This document shows positions 36,508 to 46,339 of a DNA stretch of 64,000 nt, piece after piece. The position numbers and the translations under genes were made by a program. Every line of letters starts with the position of its first letter. The stretch's first letter is position 1. The notes below the pieces were generated by a model that made no database searches, was not told where the DNA came from, and was given only the letters and a program-made list of their open reading frames with translations. Source of the stretch: Bacteroidales bacterium (GTDB lineage: Bacteria > Bacteroidota > Bacteroidia > Bacteroidales > UBA10428); assembly GCA_016929525.1 (NCBI GenBank), contig JAFGIP010000089.1, positions 32,452 to 96,451 on the forward strand. The letters run 5' to 3'.

Positions 36508-37545
36508 ATGAGCAAGAAGTATCATACAACTCTTATTTCTCTACTCATTGTTGCTGTTATATGCTTGTTTTTCCTCGATATCATTTTAGGAAGTGTTACA
36601 ATACCTATGAGACATATAATAAATATTCTATTTAGCAGGACTGATAATAAGGGATGGGAATATATCATCATGCAGCTAAGACTTCCCAGGGCTCTTGTAG
36701 CTTTGTTTGCCGGTGCAGGATTGTCGGTTGCCGGTCTTATGATGCAGACACTTTTCAGGAACCCTTTGGCAGGTCCCTATGTTCTTGGAATCAGTTCCGG
36801 AGCAGGGTTGGGAGTTGCTATATATACCATGTTGTCCGGAATAATTGGCACAGGTGCCGGTTTTATTATTTCGAAGCTTAATTATTTAGGTCAGGTTACC
36901 TCAGCGATATTTGGTGCAGTTGTCATATTGATTATTGTTATCTCGATTGTACCAAAAGTCAAGGATTCGGTTTCATTGCTTATTGTAGGTATAATGTTCG
37001 GAAGTCTTGCTACTGCAGTTATTAGTGTTTTACAGTTTTTCAGTACACCGCAACTGGTACAAAAATTTGCACTCTGGACTATGGGAAGCTTAGGCGATGT
37101 TAACTGGGATCAGCACATGATTTTATCGATAATTGTTATCACAGGTTTTGCAGTGGCCATATTTCTGATCAAACCTATGAATGCTCTTTTACTGGGCGAA
37201 AGCAACGCAGTTACCACCGGCATTGAAATTAAGAAAACAAGATATCTGATAATAATATCATCAAGCCTTATTGCAGGAGGTTTAACGGCTTTTACAGGAC
37301 CCGTAGCATTTATTGGAATTGCAATTCCTCATATAGTTCGCATGTTGTTTAATAGTTCAAATCATAAAATAACGATACCTATGTCAGCTATCTGCGGAGC
37401 CGCATTGTTACTTATTTGTGATATTATTTCGCAGGTGCCGGGGAGGAGCATTGTTTTACCAATCAATGTGCTAACAGCACTTTTTGGTGCTCCTGTAGTA
37501 ATATGGATCATTATTGGTAAAAAAAATCTTAGAACATCTTTCTGA
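36508..37545 (+). CDS. FecCD/BtuC-family ABC importer permease
   Basis: A 345-residue inner-membrane permease with about nine to ten helices. Family motifs are LRLPRALVALFAGAGLSVAGLM split across about residues 51-72, FRNPLAGPYVLGISSGAG, and the coupling-helix region VTGPVAFIGIAIPHIVRM-like segment (here FTGPVAFIGIAIPHIVRM, about 262-279), ending LPINVLTALFGAPVVIWII. It dimerises with the ATPase encoded next. The stop codon overlaps the ATPase start (TGATG), so translation is coupled. Substrate as for the binding protein: metal chelate or cobalamin. Confidence 0.92.
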   Translation: MSKKYHTTLISLLIVAVICLFFLDIILGSVTIPMRHIINILFSRTDNKGWEYIIMQLRLPRALVALFAGAGLSVAGLMMQTLFRNPLAGPYVLGISSGAGLGVAIYTMLSGIIGTGAGFIISKLNYLGQVTSAIFGAVVILIIVISIVPKVKDSVSLLIVGIMFGSLATAVISVLQFFSTPQLVQKFALWTMGSLGDVNWDQHMILSIIVITGFAVAIFLIKPMNALLLGESNAVTTGIEIKKTRYLIIISSSLIAGGLTAFTGPVAFIGIAIPHIVRMLFNSSNHKITIPMSAICGAALLLICDIISQVPGRSIVLPINVLTALFGAPVVIWIIIGKKNLRTSF

Positions 37546-38321
37546 TGACTGTAAAGGCAGGATTAAAAAATATGGTACTTAAAGGTGTAAATCTGTCCAT
37601 AGGTTATAAGCTTCACGGAGGGAAAGTACTGCATCTTCAGAAAGAATTAAATATGGAATTACGGGCTGGTGAGCTTGTATGTCTTGTTGGTCCAAATGGT
37701 TCGGGAAAATCTACGTTAATCAGAACACTGGCAGGATTGCAAAAACCTTTATCAGGCAGTGTAATTTTAGATGGTTACGATATTTCTGCCATGAAAGTTC
37801 CAGAAAAAAGCCAGCTTCTGGGGATTATTCTGACCGAAAGAAATACAGTTGATAATATTACTGTTTTTGAGATAGTATCGATGGGTAGATATAACTATAC
37901 AAACTGGTTGGGGACTATCCGGGAACAGGATAGAAAAAAAATCAGTAAGGCTATATATCTTGTTGGATTACATGGTTTTGAAAATCGATTTTTCGGATCA
38001 TTAAGCGATGGAGAAAAACAACGGACTTTCATAGCCAAGACTCTGGCTTCAGAAGCTTCAATTTTATTGTTGGATGAACCAATTGCTCAACTCGATATTC
38101 CCAACCGGGTTGAAATAATGACATTTTTGAAAAAATTAACTCATATTTCAGATTATTCTGTTCTTGTGTCGACACATGAACTTGACATTGCATTAAAGAT
38201 CGCAGATAAGATCTGGTTGATAATACCGGGAGACAAAATGTTAATTGGTACTCCGGATGAAGTTATTAAATCGGGTTATCTTGATGAACTCTTTGGGAAT
38301 GAACTAATTTCTTTTAAATGA
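37545..38321 (+). CDS. ABC importer ATPase (FecE/BtuD type)
   Basis: A 258-residue ATP-binding subunit. Walker A is GPNGSGKST (about 49-57), the signature is SLSDGEKQR (about 148-156), Walker B is ILLLDEP (about 169-175), and the switch histidine is in STHELD. These mark it as a cytoplasmic motor for a type II importer. Start ATG 37545 overlaps the permease stop by one base. The signature has Asp in place of the more usual Gly (LSGGE), which is common in the FecE family. menG follows after 16 nt, so the importer and the menaquinone genes may share a transcript. Confidence 0.93.
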   Translation: MTVKAGLKNMVLKGVNLSIGYKLHGGKVLHLQKELNMELRAGELVCLVGPNGSGKSTLIRTLAGLQKPLSGSVILDGYDISAMKVPEKSQLLGIILTERNTVDNITVFEIVSMGRYNYTNWLGTIREQDRKKISKAIYLVGLHGFENRFFGSLSDGEKQRTFIAKTLASEASILLLDEPIAQLDIPNRVEIMTFLKKLTHISDYSVLVSTHELDIALKIADKIWLIIPGDKMLIGTPDEVIKSGYLDELFGNELISFK

Positions 38322-38337
38322 TTCAGTTTAATATTTG

Positions 38338-39045
38338 ATGGGACATAATCTTCCTTTGCATAAATATTATTCTAAAATTTACCGTAAATATGATCTGGTA
38401 AACCGGTTATTTACCTTTGGAAAAGATAATACCTGGCGAAAGGAAACTGTCCGGTATTGTCTGAAACAAAAACCGGAGAAGGTTCTTGATGTTTGCTGCG
38501 GTACCGGTGATCTGGCCATCGAGCTGAAGTTGCAGTCGAATAATGATCTTTATGTAACCGGCTACGATTTTAATGAGAATATGTTAAGTATCGCTAAAAA
38601 AAAAGCTGACAGAAGTTGGTTGAGTATTGAGTTTATTCAGGGCGATGTTGCGCACATGAATTTTTCCGACAGCACTTTTGATGCTATTACAATTGGTTTT
38701 GGTTTTCGTAATCTGACCTATAAAAATTCAAACTCAGATAAACATTTAAATGAACTGAACAGGGTTGTAAAATCAGGGGGACATATTTATATCCTTGAGA
38801 CTAGTAAACCTGCTAATTCAATAATCAGCTTTGCATTTAATATTTATCTTAAGCTTTTCTTAATTCCTGTTGGTGGAATAGTATCCGGCAGTTGGACAGC
38901 TTATAGATATTTGGCCAAATCGACATCAGAATTTTTTAATCCGGAAGAAATAAAGAAGATGTTACTTAAATCTGGGTTTAAAGTTTTATTTTCAAAAAAG
39001 TATTTCTTTGGTGCTGCAAATCTTGTTATTGCGGAAAAAGTATGA
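38338..39045 (+). CDS. menG: Demethylmenaquinone methyltransferase
   Basis: A 235-residue class I methyltransferase of the UbiE/MenG family; it methylates demethylmenaquinone with SAM as the last step of menaquinone synthesis. The SAM motif I is LDVCCGTGDLAIEL (about 48-61). YDLVNRLFTFGKD and later GFGFRNLTY (about 119-127) are UbiE signatures. ATG 38338 was chosen over a TTG one codon upstream. It sits between the importer and the rest of the men genes, and the assignment is supported by context. Confidence 0.93.
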   Translation: MGHNLPLHKYYSKIYRKYDLVNRLFTFGKDNTWRKETVRYCLKQKPEKVLDVCCGTGDLAIELKLQSNNDLYVTGYDFNENMLSIAKKKADRSWLSIEFIQGDVAHMNFSDSTFDAITIGFGFRNLTYKNSNSDKHLNELNRVVKSGGHIYILETSKPANSIISFAFNIYLKLFLIPVGGIVSGSWTAYRYLAKSTSEFFNPEEIKKMLLKSGFKVLFSKKYFFGAANLVIAEKV

Positions 39046-39094
39046 GTTCAGTCAATGTATTACGAATCTCATCTTTTTTTAACACTTGTTTTCT

Positions 39095-39102
39095 TATATT
39101 TG
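39095..39102 (+). promoter_or_regulatory. Bacteroidota -7 promoter box (menI-like and downstream men genes)
   Basis: TATATTTG lies 22 nt before ATG 39124 and inside the longer open frame, supporting the shorter start. It may give menI-menF-menD independent expression. Confidence 0.48.
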
Positions 39103-39123
39103 ACAACTAACTCAGGTAATATT

Positions 39124-39537
39124 ATGACAGTGAAAGAAATCAATCAGTTTTGCAGAAATTCATTCATTGATTTTCTTAATATTGATTTTCTCGATTTCGG
39201 TGAAAACTTTATAGAAGCAAAAATGCCGGTGAAAAAAAACAAATTACAACCAATGGGTGTGCTGCATGGGGGTGTATCACTTGCATTAGCAGAAACAGTC
39301 GCCAGTGCAGGATCATTTCTTTTAATTGATAATGAGAGATATGATGTACTTGGTCTGCAGGTAACTGGTAATCATGTTGCAACTGTAAATTCCGGGGAAA
39401 TTATTGGCAGGGCTGAGATTGTGCACAAAGGAAGTTCAACACATATATGGGATGTTAAAATTTCAACACCCGATAATAAACTTATTTCTGTTGCCAGGGT
39501 TACTAATATAATAATTGAAAAAAAAGAAGAGGGGTAG
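39124..39537 (+). CDS. menI: Hotdog-fold thioesterase, probable DHNA-CoA thioesterase
   Basis: A 137-residue PaaI/4HBT-type hotdog protein. The active-site helix is VLHGGVSLALAETVAS with the catalytic Glu in LAE (about residue 57) and the HGG loop before it. Its place between menG and menF suggests it hydrolyses 1,4-dihydroxy-2-naphthoyl-CoA, the step between MenB and MenA. The family is promiscuous, so the specific role is inferred from neighbours. ATG 39124 is chosen over 39055 because the upstream residues are unconserved and hold a promoter box. Confidence 0.82.
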   Translation: MTVKEINQFCRNSFIDFLNIDFLDFGENFIEAKMPVKKNKLQPMGVLHGGVSLALAETVASAGSFLLIDNERYDVLGLQVTGNHVATVNSGEIIGRAEIVHKGSSTHIWDVKISTPDNKLISVARVTNIIIEKKEEG

Positions 39538-39543
39538 AGACTC

Positions 39544-40674
39544 ATGCAAAGAACATTGAATAAAACATATGCATTTGAGGAAGTTCTTTCGTTATGTCTT
39601 GAGAATAAAATACCATTCGCTTCGTACCGTTTACCTGGTAATAATTCTGTAAATACAATCATTCAAAAGGATTGCAAACTTACCGAGTTGAATGGATTAT
39701 CGGGTATACCGGAAAGGGGAGGTTTTATAATTGCTCCGTTCACTGCACAAGACGGCATAAAAACATATATTATCAGACCGGATATTGTTTTAAATGACTT
39801 GAATTACGAATCGCTTATCGGACATGTGAGATCGATTCAAACTGGAGAATTAAATGGTATTAACCGTCTCGCACCAAAAAATACCAACAAAAGAGATTTC
39901 ATTCAACAGGTCAGGAATACAATTGATAAAATTCGTTCCGGAGAGTTTGATAAAGTTGTATTATCGAGAGTGAAAATTGTTGAGGGCGAATTTACTTCAA
40001 GGTTAATTGAAATATTTAAAGTATTATCAGATTCATATACCAACGCATTTGTTTATCTCTTTCAGGTTAAGGGTCACTGCTGGATAGGTGCAACTCCCGA
40101 ACCACTTATTTGTTTCGAAAATAATGAACTGACAACAGTTTCATTAGCGGGAACACGTACTTTTACAGATGAAAATCTCAAAGTTGAAAATTGGAATAAG
40201 AAAGAGTTAAAAGAACAGGAATATGTTACACAGTTCATTGAAAATGCATTATCAGATTATAATATAATAAATTATCAAAAGACAGGGCCATATACAAAAA
40301 AAGCAGGACGACTATTGCACCTTCGTACCGATTTCAATTTTGATATCAGGGAGATTGGAGATAAATTACATGATCTGATCAATGCTCTTCATCCAACATC
40401 GGCAGTGTGTGGAATGCCTATGGAAAGAACAAGGGAATATATTATCGGAACTGAAAAGCATGAAAGGGAATATTATTCAGGTTTTTTAGGTCCCGTTGGT
40501 ATCAAAGATAAATTACAGTTATTTGTAAATTTAAGGTGCATGAAAGTTTTTCCTGATCATCTGGCACTTTACGTTGGAGGAGGTATAACTTCTGATAGTA
40601 TTGCCGAAGATGAATGGGAGGAAACTGAAATTAAAGCCGAAACCTTGCTTTCCGTCGTAAATCAGATAAAATAA
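39544..40674 (+). CDS. menF: Isochorismate synthase
   Basis: A 376-residue chorismate-binding enzyme that converts chorismate to isochorismate, the entry step to menaquinone. The C-terminal catalytic domain has KVVLSRVK (about 138-145), HCWIGATPEPL (about 179-189), SLAGTRTF, LHPTSAVCGMP (about 281-291), a Mg-binding FLGPVG and LRCMKV, and GGGITSDSIAEDEWEET. It starts 6 nt after the thioesterase stop and ends 3 nt before menD, in one operon. The N-terminal domain is divergent, as usual. An anthranilate or salicylate synthase role is unlikely in this context. Confidence 0.93.
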   Translation: MQRTLNKTYAFEEVLSLCLENKIPFASYRLPGNNSVNTIIQKDCKLTELNGLSGIPERGGFIIAPFTAQDGIKTYIIRPDIVLNDLNYESLIGHVRSIQTGELNGINRLAPKNTNKRDFIQQVRNTIDKIRSGEFDKVVLSRVKIVEGEFTSRLIEIFKVLSDSYTNAFVYLFQVKGHCWIGATPEPLICFENNELTTVSLAGTRTFTDENLKVENWNKKELKEQEYVTQFIENALSDYNIINYQKTGPYTKKAGRLLHLRTDFNFDIREIGDKLHDLINALHPTSAVCGMPMERTREYIIGTEKHEREYYSGFLGPVGIKDKLQLFVNLRCMKVFPDHLALYVGGGITSDSIAEDEWEETEIKAETLLSVVNQIK

Positions 40675-40677
40675 TAA

Positions 40678-42354
40678 ATGTTGCATCACCGACAACATAT
40701 TGCTGATCTGGCAGAAATATGCCATTTATATGACATTGCATATGTTGTCATCTCTCCGGGATCAAGAAATGCTCCTGTTGTGGAAGCATTTTATACAAAA
40801 TTTGGTGAGAAATGTTTAAGTGTTGTCGATGAGCGAAGTGCTGGTTATGTTGCGATTGGTCTGGCCAGAAATGAATTGAAACCGGTAGTGCTTATATGTA
40901 CTTCGGGTACTGCTGTTCTTAATTATAGTCCGGCCATTGCTGAGGCATATTACCAGAGAATCCCTCTCATTGTTGTTACAGCTGACCGTCCCCCGGAACT
41001 CATAGATCAGCAGGATAATCAGGCAATCAGACAGGAAAATGTATATGGAAATTTCATCCGGTTTGCCATTCAGCTTAAAAGGGAGATCAAAAATAAGCAT
41101 GATATAGAAGCTGAACAAGAAAAAATCAAAAGTGCCATCAATAATTCAGTTAAAATTCCCGGAGGACCGGTACATATTAATGTACCTCTCGCGGAACCGC
41201 TTTATGAAAATCTCCCGGAAGCTTCAGATTTAATAATACCGTATTTTATTACTTCAGAAAATGATAAAGATGAAAAGCTTCCGGCAGAATTAATAAGTAC
41301 CTGGAATAAAGCTGAAAAAATAATGATCTTGCTGGGGCAGCTCAAAACGGATCATCAGCTGAATGATTCAGTAAAAAAACTGGTAAAAGATAACAGGGTA
41401 GTATTAATTGCTGAAAATATCAGTAATGTGCATGGGGAAGAGGTAATTCGTAATACCGAGTTATTATTTGCTAAAACAGATTCGTACCAGTTACCGTTAC
41501 CTGACCTGATAATATATGCAGGAGGTCAGATTGTATCCAAAAGGATTAAATCATTTTTAAGAAAAGCTTCTTTTAATAATTGCTGGCGCATTGGAAAGGA
41601 TGATTATCCGATTGATACCTTCCATAAATCAAATCTGATTATTCCTCTGGAATCTGAAAATGTTTTTAAACAGCTGGCTGGGTTAACCCGTAATAATGAT
41701 GCAGGATTTAAAAAGGTTTGGGAAGAAAGTTATAAATCTGTTCTGGAAAGCAAAGAAAAAATTCTGGCGGATTTTGAATTCTGCGAACTGAAAGCGATGG
41801 AAGTTATTTTAAATGCCGTGCCCGAGAGTTCAATATTAGAGTTGGGGAATAGCAGCATTATTCGATATTCACAGCTTTTTAAATACAACAGCAATATAAT
41901 TTATTATTCGAATCGCGGTGTATCCGGAATAGATGGTTGCCTATCTGCAGCCGTTGGTACAGCCATTGCATCCGGGAAACTCACTATTGTACTTCTGGGA
42001 GACACAACATTTATATACGATTCAAATGCTTTGTGGAATAAGCAGCTTCCGTCAAATCTTAAGATTATTGTATTCAATAATCATGGAGGAGGCATTTTTA
42101 GCCTGATCGACGGGCCGACTAAAAAACCATTCTTTAAAGAATATTTGGAAGCATACCATCCCGTTCAGATTAAAAAACTGGTTGAAGCCTTTAATTTGAA
42201 TTACTTTTATGCTGATGATGAGAAGCAACTTAATGAAACACTTTCATCATTTCTAAATAAAAGTGAAAGATCATCGGTTCTGGAAATTGTCACAAACAAA
42301 GAAGCCAATATAAAGACTTACAAAAAACTGATGAATATTCATTCAGAGTTATGA
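40678..42354 (+). CDS. menD: SEPHCHC synthase
   Basis: A 558-residue thiamine-diphosphate enzyme joining isochorismate and 2-oxoglutarate. The N-terminal domain reads VVISPGSRNAPV (about 22-33) and the conserved LICTSGTAVLNYSPAIAEA (about 73-91) includes the glutamate that activates ThDP. TADRPPEL is next. In the C-terminal domain LLGDTTFIYDSNAL (about 440-453) and NNHGGGIFSL bind ThDP diphosphate and metal. All MenD hallmarks are present and length is normal. It is the third gene of the menI-menF-menD-menB run. Confidence 0.96.
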   Translation: MLHHRQHIADLAEICHLYDIAYVVISPGSRNAPVVEAFYTKFGEKCLSVVDERSAGYVAIGLARNELKPVVLICTSGTAVLNYSPAIAEAYYQRIPLIVVTADRPPELIDQQDNQAIRQENVYGNFIRFAIQLKREIKNKHDIEAEQEKIKSAINNSVKIPGGPVHINVPLAEPLYENLPEASDLIIPYFITSENDKDEKLPAELISTWNKAEKIMILLGQLKTDHQLNDSVKKLVKDNRVVLIAENISNVHGEEVIRNTELLFAKTDSYQLPLPDLIIYAGGQIVSKRIKSFLRKASFNNCWRIGKDDYPIDTFHKSNLIIPLESENVFKQLAGLTRNNDAGFKKVWEESYKSVLESKEKILADFEFCELKAMEVILNAVPESSILELGNSSIIRYSQLFKYNSNIIYYSNRGVSGIDGCLSAAVGTAIASGKLTIVLLGDTTFIYDSNALWNKQLPSNLKIIVFNNHGGGIFSLIDGPTKKPFFKEYLEAYHPVQIKKLVEAFNLNYFYADDEKQLNETLSSFLNKSERSSVLEIVTNKEANIKTYKKLMNIHSEL

Positions 42355-42374
42355 TCAAACTAAAATATTAAACT

Positions 42375-43199
42375 ATGGATGATAAAATAAAATGGTCAAA
42401 ATTGAAAGAATATAATGACATCCTTTTAGAATTTTTCGATGGTATAGCAAAAATCACAATTAACAGACCGGAATATCATAATGCATTTACTCCTGATACG
42501 ACCAAAGAGTTGTGCGATGCAATGGTTCATTGTCGTGAAAATCAGGATATTTCCGTCGTTATTCTTACCGGTGCCGGTGATAAAGCATTTTGCAGCGGGG
42601 GTGATCAGAACGTTAAGAGTATTGCAGGATACGTTGGAAAAGATGGTGTACCAAGACTGAACATACTCGATTTTCAAAAACAGATACGCTCTTTGCCGAA
42701 ACCTGTTATTGCTATGGTTAATGGGTATGCTATTGGCGGTGGTCATGTGCTGCATGTAATATGCGATATTACAATTGCATCAGAGAATGCCCGTTTTGGA
42801 CAAACCGGTCCAAAAGTGGGGAGTTTTGATGCCGGATTTGGTTCATCATATCTGGCAAGAGTTGTTGGACAAAAAATGGCACGTGAGATATGGTTCTTAT
42901 GCAGGCAATATAGTGCGCAGGAAGCCTTTGATATGGGTTTGGTCAATAAGATAGTTCCTTTGGAAGAACTTGAAAGGGAAACCATTAGTTGGTGTAGAAA
43001 AATAATGGAACATAGTCCTTTGGCTCTGCGAATGATAAAAGCAGGATTAAATGCTGAACTGGACGGACAGGCAGGCCTGCAGGAATTTGCAGGGAATGCT
43101 ACAATGTTGTATTATATGACTGACGAAGCTCAGGAAGGTAAAAACGCTTTTCTGGAAAAACGCAGTCCCGATTTTAAAAAATATCCTAAAATGCCATAG
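42375..43199 (+). CDS. menB: 1,4-dihydroxy-2-naphthoyl-CoA synthase
   Basis: A 274-residue crotonase-family enzyme that cyclises o-succinylbenzoyl-Co[11 protein letters not shown] (about 75-84) forms the first oxyanion-hole region; [11 protein letters not shown] the second; [19 protein letters not shown] (about 143-161) contains the MenB-specific Ser-Asp pair. The C-terminal hook ends [10 protein letters not shown]. It is 20 nt after menD. A gap of 105 nt to menA may contain another promoter. Confidence 0.96.
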   Translation: MDDKIKWSKLKEYNDILLEFFDGIAKITINRPEYHNAFTPDTTKELCDAMVHCRENQDISVVILTGAGDKAFCSGGDQNVKSIAGYVGKDGVPRLNILDFQKQIRSLPKPVIAMVNGYAIGGGHVLHVICDITIASENARFGQTGPKVGSFDAGFGSSYLARVVGQKMAREIWFLCRQYSAQEAFDMGLVNKIVPLEELERETISWCRKIMEHSPLALRMIKAGLNAELDGQAGLQEFAGNATMLYYMTDEAQEGKNAFLEKRSPDFKKYPKMP

Positions 43200-43304
43200 T
43201 TTTGCTACTGCAAATAATTGTTTGTTAATTTAGAGGTATACAAAAAAAATAATGAACCGGTTAATTTGATATTTTGTGGAGAGTGGTAGCAAAAATTATT
43301 TAAT

Positions 43305-44198
43305 ATGAATTTTGGCGTCTGGATAAAAGCTTACCGAATAAGAACATTGCCACTTGCTTTGTCGAGCACAATAATGGGGAGTTTTCTTGCATATGCCCAT
43401 GGTAAGTTTTTATGGGCGGTATTTATATTAACAGCAAGTACAACTTTATTCTTGCAAGTACTTTCCAATCTGGCAAATGATTATGGTGATTCTGTTCATG
43501 GAGTAGACAATAAGAACAGAGTTGGCCCCGGACGGGTTGTTCAAAGCGGACTGGTAACGCGCAGACAGATGCTCTTAATGATAACAGTGTTCATTTTACT
43601 GGCACTGATTAGTGGTACATGGCTAATTCTGATCAGTCTTGATAAAACGTCGGTGATACTGGTTTTCTTTATGCTTGGTTTTGCTGCTATTATTGCCGCA
43701 ATTAAATACACGGTAGGCAAAAGACCTTATGGTTATGTAGGTCTTGGTGATATTTTTGTTTTTCTGTTTTTCGGTATTGTAGGAGTGGCAGGTACGTATT
43801 ATTTACATACACATTCTTTCGATCCCTGGGTCTTATTACCTGCATCAACAATTGGATTATTAAGTTCGGGAGTTTTGAACCTGAATAATATGCGCGATAT
43901 AGTTAATGATACTGCGGAAGGAAAACGCACACTGGTAGTTCGTATCGGAACAAAAAATGCTAAAACATACCATGTAACACTCATCTCATTATCAATTATT
44001 TTAAGTATTATCTATACTTTAAGATATTTTCATTCAGTCTACCAACTCATTTATATTTTCACTTTTCCGCTGTTTATTCTTAATTTAAGAGTTGTACTGC
44101 AAAGTACTGAACCCATTGAGCTTAATGTTGAGTTGAAAAAACTTGCACTGAGTACTTTTGCATTCTCAATAACGTTCGGTCTTGGACTTGTACTGTAA
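43305..44198 (+). CDS. menA: 1,4-dihydroxy-2-naphthoate polyprenyltransferase
   Basis: A 297-residue UbiA-superfamily membrane enzyme attaching the polyprenyl tail to DHNA. The first Asp-rich motif is NLANDYGDSVHGVDN (about 52-66), with the MenA-type RVGPGRVVQSG following. The second is LNNMRDIVNDTAEGKRTL (about 195-212). Eight to nine membrane helices are evident. Its stop overlaps the menC start (TAATG). Polyprenyl precursors come from the pathway in which ispF earlier in this window takes part. Confidence 0.95.
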   Translation: MNFGVWIKAYRIRTLPLALSSTIMGSFLAYAHGKFLWAVFILTASTTLFLQVLSNLANDYGDSVHGVDNKNRVGPGRVVQSGLVTRRQMLLMITVFILLALISGTWLILISLDKTSVILVFFMLGFAAIIAAIKYTVGKRPYGYVGLGDIFVFLFFGIVGVAGTYYLHTHSFDPWVLLPASTIGLLSSGVLNLNNMRDIVNDTAEGKRTLVVRIGTKNAKTYHVTLISLSIILSIIYTLRYFHSVYQLIYIFTFPLFILNLRVVLQSTEPIELNVELKKLALSTFAFSITFGLGLVL

Positions 44199-45250
44199 TG
44201 ATAAAAGCGGCTATCAGACATAAAATATTTAATTTCAGGCAGGCAGCTACAACATCGAGAGGTATCCTTACTCAAAAATCAGTCTATTTTATTTTACTTT
44301 ACGAAGAAGAAAAACCATTTACTTTTGGGATAGGTGAGTGCAGTTTATTCCCGGGTTTAAGTATGGATGATGTTGATGGATTTGAGAAAAAACTGAATGA
44401 AATAGTCGGATTAATCAATAAGGGCTTGTTTAATTTCAAGGCTCCGGTTCATAACTTCCCTTCTGTAAATTTTGCTCTTGAAACTGCAAAAAAGGATTTG
44501 GATAATAAAGGATCGAAAGTATTTTATCAATCAGAATTTACTCAGGGTAACGATTCCATTCTTATTAATGGTTTAATTTGGATGGGTACAATTGAGAAAA
44601 TGAAGGAACAAATAGAAAATAAATTAAATGAAAGCTTTACATGTATAAAAGTTAAAATCGGAGCTCTTGACTTTAAATCCGAGTATGAATTATTGTCAAA
44701 TATCCGGAAAGAATATAATAGTAATGAGCTTGAAATAAGGGTTGATGCGAACGGTGCATTTACTCCGTTTAATGCTCTTGAACATCTCAAAAAGTTATCG
44801 GATCTTGATATCCATAGTGTAGAACAACCTATCTTACCATCTCAGCTTGAAGAGATGGCTGCTTTGTGTTTGCAAAGTCCTTTGCCAATAGCTTTAGATG
44901 AAGAATTGATAGGCAAATTCCCGGCTGAGAATAAGTTAAAACTGTTACAAATTGTAAAACCTCAGTATATAGTTATAAAGCCCGGCTTATTAGGTGGCAT
45001 ACAATCATGCGAAGAATGGATTGATATTGCAAATGATCTGAATATCAGATGGTGGGTAACTTCAGCTCTGGAGACTAATATAGGACTGAATGTAATAGCA
45101 CAGTGGACATATACTTTAAAAAATCCGGTTCATCAGGGATTAAGTACCGGAACATTATATGTTGACAATATTGATTGTCCATTAGTACTTTCTGGAGAAA
45201 AATTGTATTACTTTCCCAAAAAAAAGTGGAATATTAAATCGCTTACTTAA
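44198..45250 (+). CDS. menC: o-Succinylbenzoate synthase
   Basis: A 350-residue enolase-superfamily dehydratase. The acid/base lysine lies in CIKVKIG (about 147-153). Metal ligands are in VDANGAFTP (about 183-191), SVEQPI (about 209-214) and ALDEEL (about 230-235), and the opposite lysine is in IKPGLLGG (about 255-262). These form the complete OSBS barrel active site. It is translationally coupled to menA by a TAATG overlap. N-succinylamino acid racemase activity is known in some relatives, but the operon points to menaquinone synthesis. Confidence 0.93.
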   Translation: MIKAAIRHKIFNFRQAATTSRGILTQKSVYFILLYEEEKPFTFGIGECSLFPGLSMDDVDGFEKKLNEIVGLINKGLFNFKAPVHNFPSVNFALETAKKDLDNKGSKVFYQSEFTQGNDSILINGLIWMGTIEKMKEQIENKLNESFTCIKVKIGALDFKSEYELLSNIRKEYNSNELEIRVDANGAFTPFNALEHLKKLSDLDIHSVEQPILPSQLEEMAALCLQSPLPIALDEELIGKFPAENKLKLLQIVKPQYIVIKPGLLGGIQSCEEWIDIANDLNIRWWVTSALETNIGLNVIAQWTYTLKNPVHQGLSTGTLYVDNIDCPLVLSGEKLYYFPKKKWNIKSLT

Positions 45251-45262
45251 ATTCATAAGACC

Positions 45263-46339
45263 ATGGATAAAAATTACCACGGACTTTTACTAAATAATAA
45301 AATATTCCCCAAAGACGGTCTGCTGGATCTATGCGATAGTAAACTTGACGAACCGGGAACTCCTAACTGGGAAATGAATGTTTTCAGTTTTATCAAGGAA
45401 TGGTTGAATGATAAAAATTATATAGTTCAGCAATCTTCCGGTTCGACAGGTAAACCAAAGGAAATAAAACTCTTTAAAGAGTCAATGGTGGGATCTGCAA
45501 AAATCACCTGTTCTTATTTCGATATTCGATTTGGTCAGACTGCACTTTTATGTCTGCCTATTGAATATATAGCCGGTAAAATGATGATTGTCAGGGCATT
45601 TGTCGGGGGGTTGAATCTTTTACTGACAGAACCTTCAAGTATGCCGGAGCTATCCGGTTTTGGTAAGATAGATTTTTGTGCCATGGTTCCTTTACAGGTA
45701 TATAACTCACTGAACAGTATAGAGACTCTTCGGCGAATTGATAAGCTAATAATTGGAGGTGGCGAAATAAGAGATGAACTTGAGGTAATGCTGCGTGATT
45801 TACCTAATAATGTTTTTGCGACATATGGTATGGCTGAAACCTGCTCACATGTTGCGATAAGACGATTAAGTGGTTCAACATATGAAAGGTTTTATAATGC
45901 AGTACCAGGTGTAAAATTCAATACCGATCAAAGAAACTGTCTTGTTGTTGAAACTCCTTTTTTGAAAGAAAAAGTTGTCACCAATGATGTTGTAGACCTG
46001 ATAAACGGTCAATCATTCAGATGGATTGGAAGATATGATAATCTTATAAATTCGGGAGGAATTAAAATTGTTCCTGAAGAGGTGGAAGCGGTGGTCTCTA
46101 AAATTACAGGTCTTGACTGTGCTGTTTTGGGTATTGATGATCCGAAACTTGGACAGAAACTCGTTTTGGTTTTGGAAAGAGGAGGCAGCGAAATTACTTC
46201 AGGAGAGATTGAAGCATTACTAATTACCGAACTGCCAAAGCATTTACAACCCAAAAAGGTTATACTTTTAGACGAACTGCCCAGAAATCACTCATTTAAA
46301 GTAAACAGAAAAGAACTTGCCAGTCAGCTCAAAGATTAA
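45263..46339 (+). CDS. menE: o-Succinylbenzoate-CoA ligase
   Basis: A 358-residue AMP-forming ligase, activating o-succinylbenzoate to its CoA thioester. It is short compared with usual MenE (450-490 residues) but typical of Bacteroidota, having lost much of the N-terminal region. The adenylate motif is QQSSGSTGKPKEIKL (about 55-69). ATYGMAETCSH (about 191-201), and GRYDNLINSGGIKIVPEEVE with C-terminal FKVNRKEL, complete the family pattern. It is last in the operon; its stop abuts directly the stop of the convergent DUF302 gene. Confidence 0.92.
   Translation: MDKNYHGLLLNNKIFPKDGLLDLCDSKLDEPGTPNWEMNVFSFIKEWLNDKNYIVQQSSGSTGKPKEIKLFKESMVGSAKITCSYFDIRFGQTALLCLPIEYIAGKMMIVRAFVGGLNLLLTEPSSMPELSGFGKIDFCAMVPLQVYNSLNSIETLRRIDKLIIGGGEIRDELEVMLRDLPNNVFATYGMAETCSHVAIRRLSGSTYERFYNAVPGVKFNTDQRNCLVVETPFLKEKVVTNDVVDLINGQSFRWIGRYDNLINSGGIKIVPEEVEAVVSKITGLDCAVLGIDDPKLGQKLVLVLERGGSEITSGEIEALLITELPKHLQPKKVILLDELPRNHSFKVNRKELASQLKD

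Noticed and set aside
35356..38321. Cobalamin-specific BtuFCD importer
   Set aside because: No cobalamin riboswitch or TonB-dependent BtuB gene is visible; iron chelates or heme are equally possible.
39055..39123. Signal-like extension of the MenI-type thioesterase
   Set aside because: It overlaps a -7 box and adds residues not expected in a cytoplasmic hotdog enzyme.
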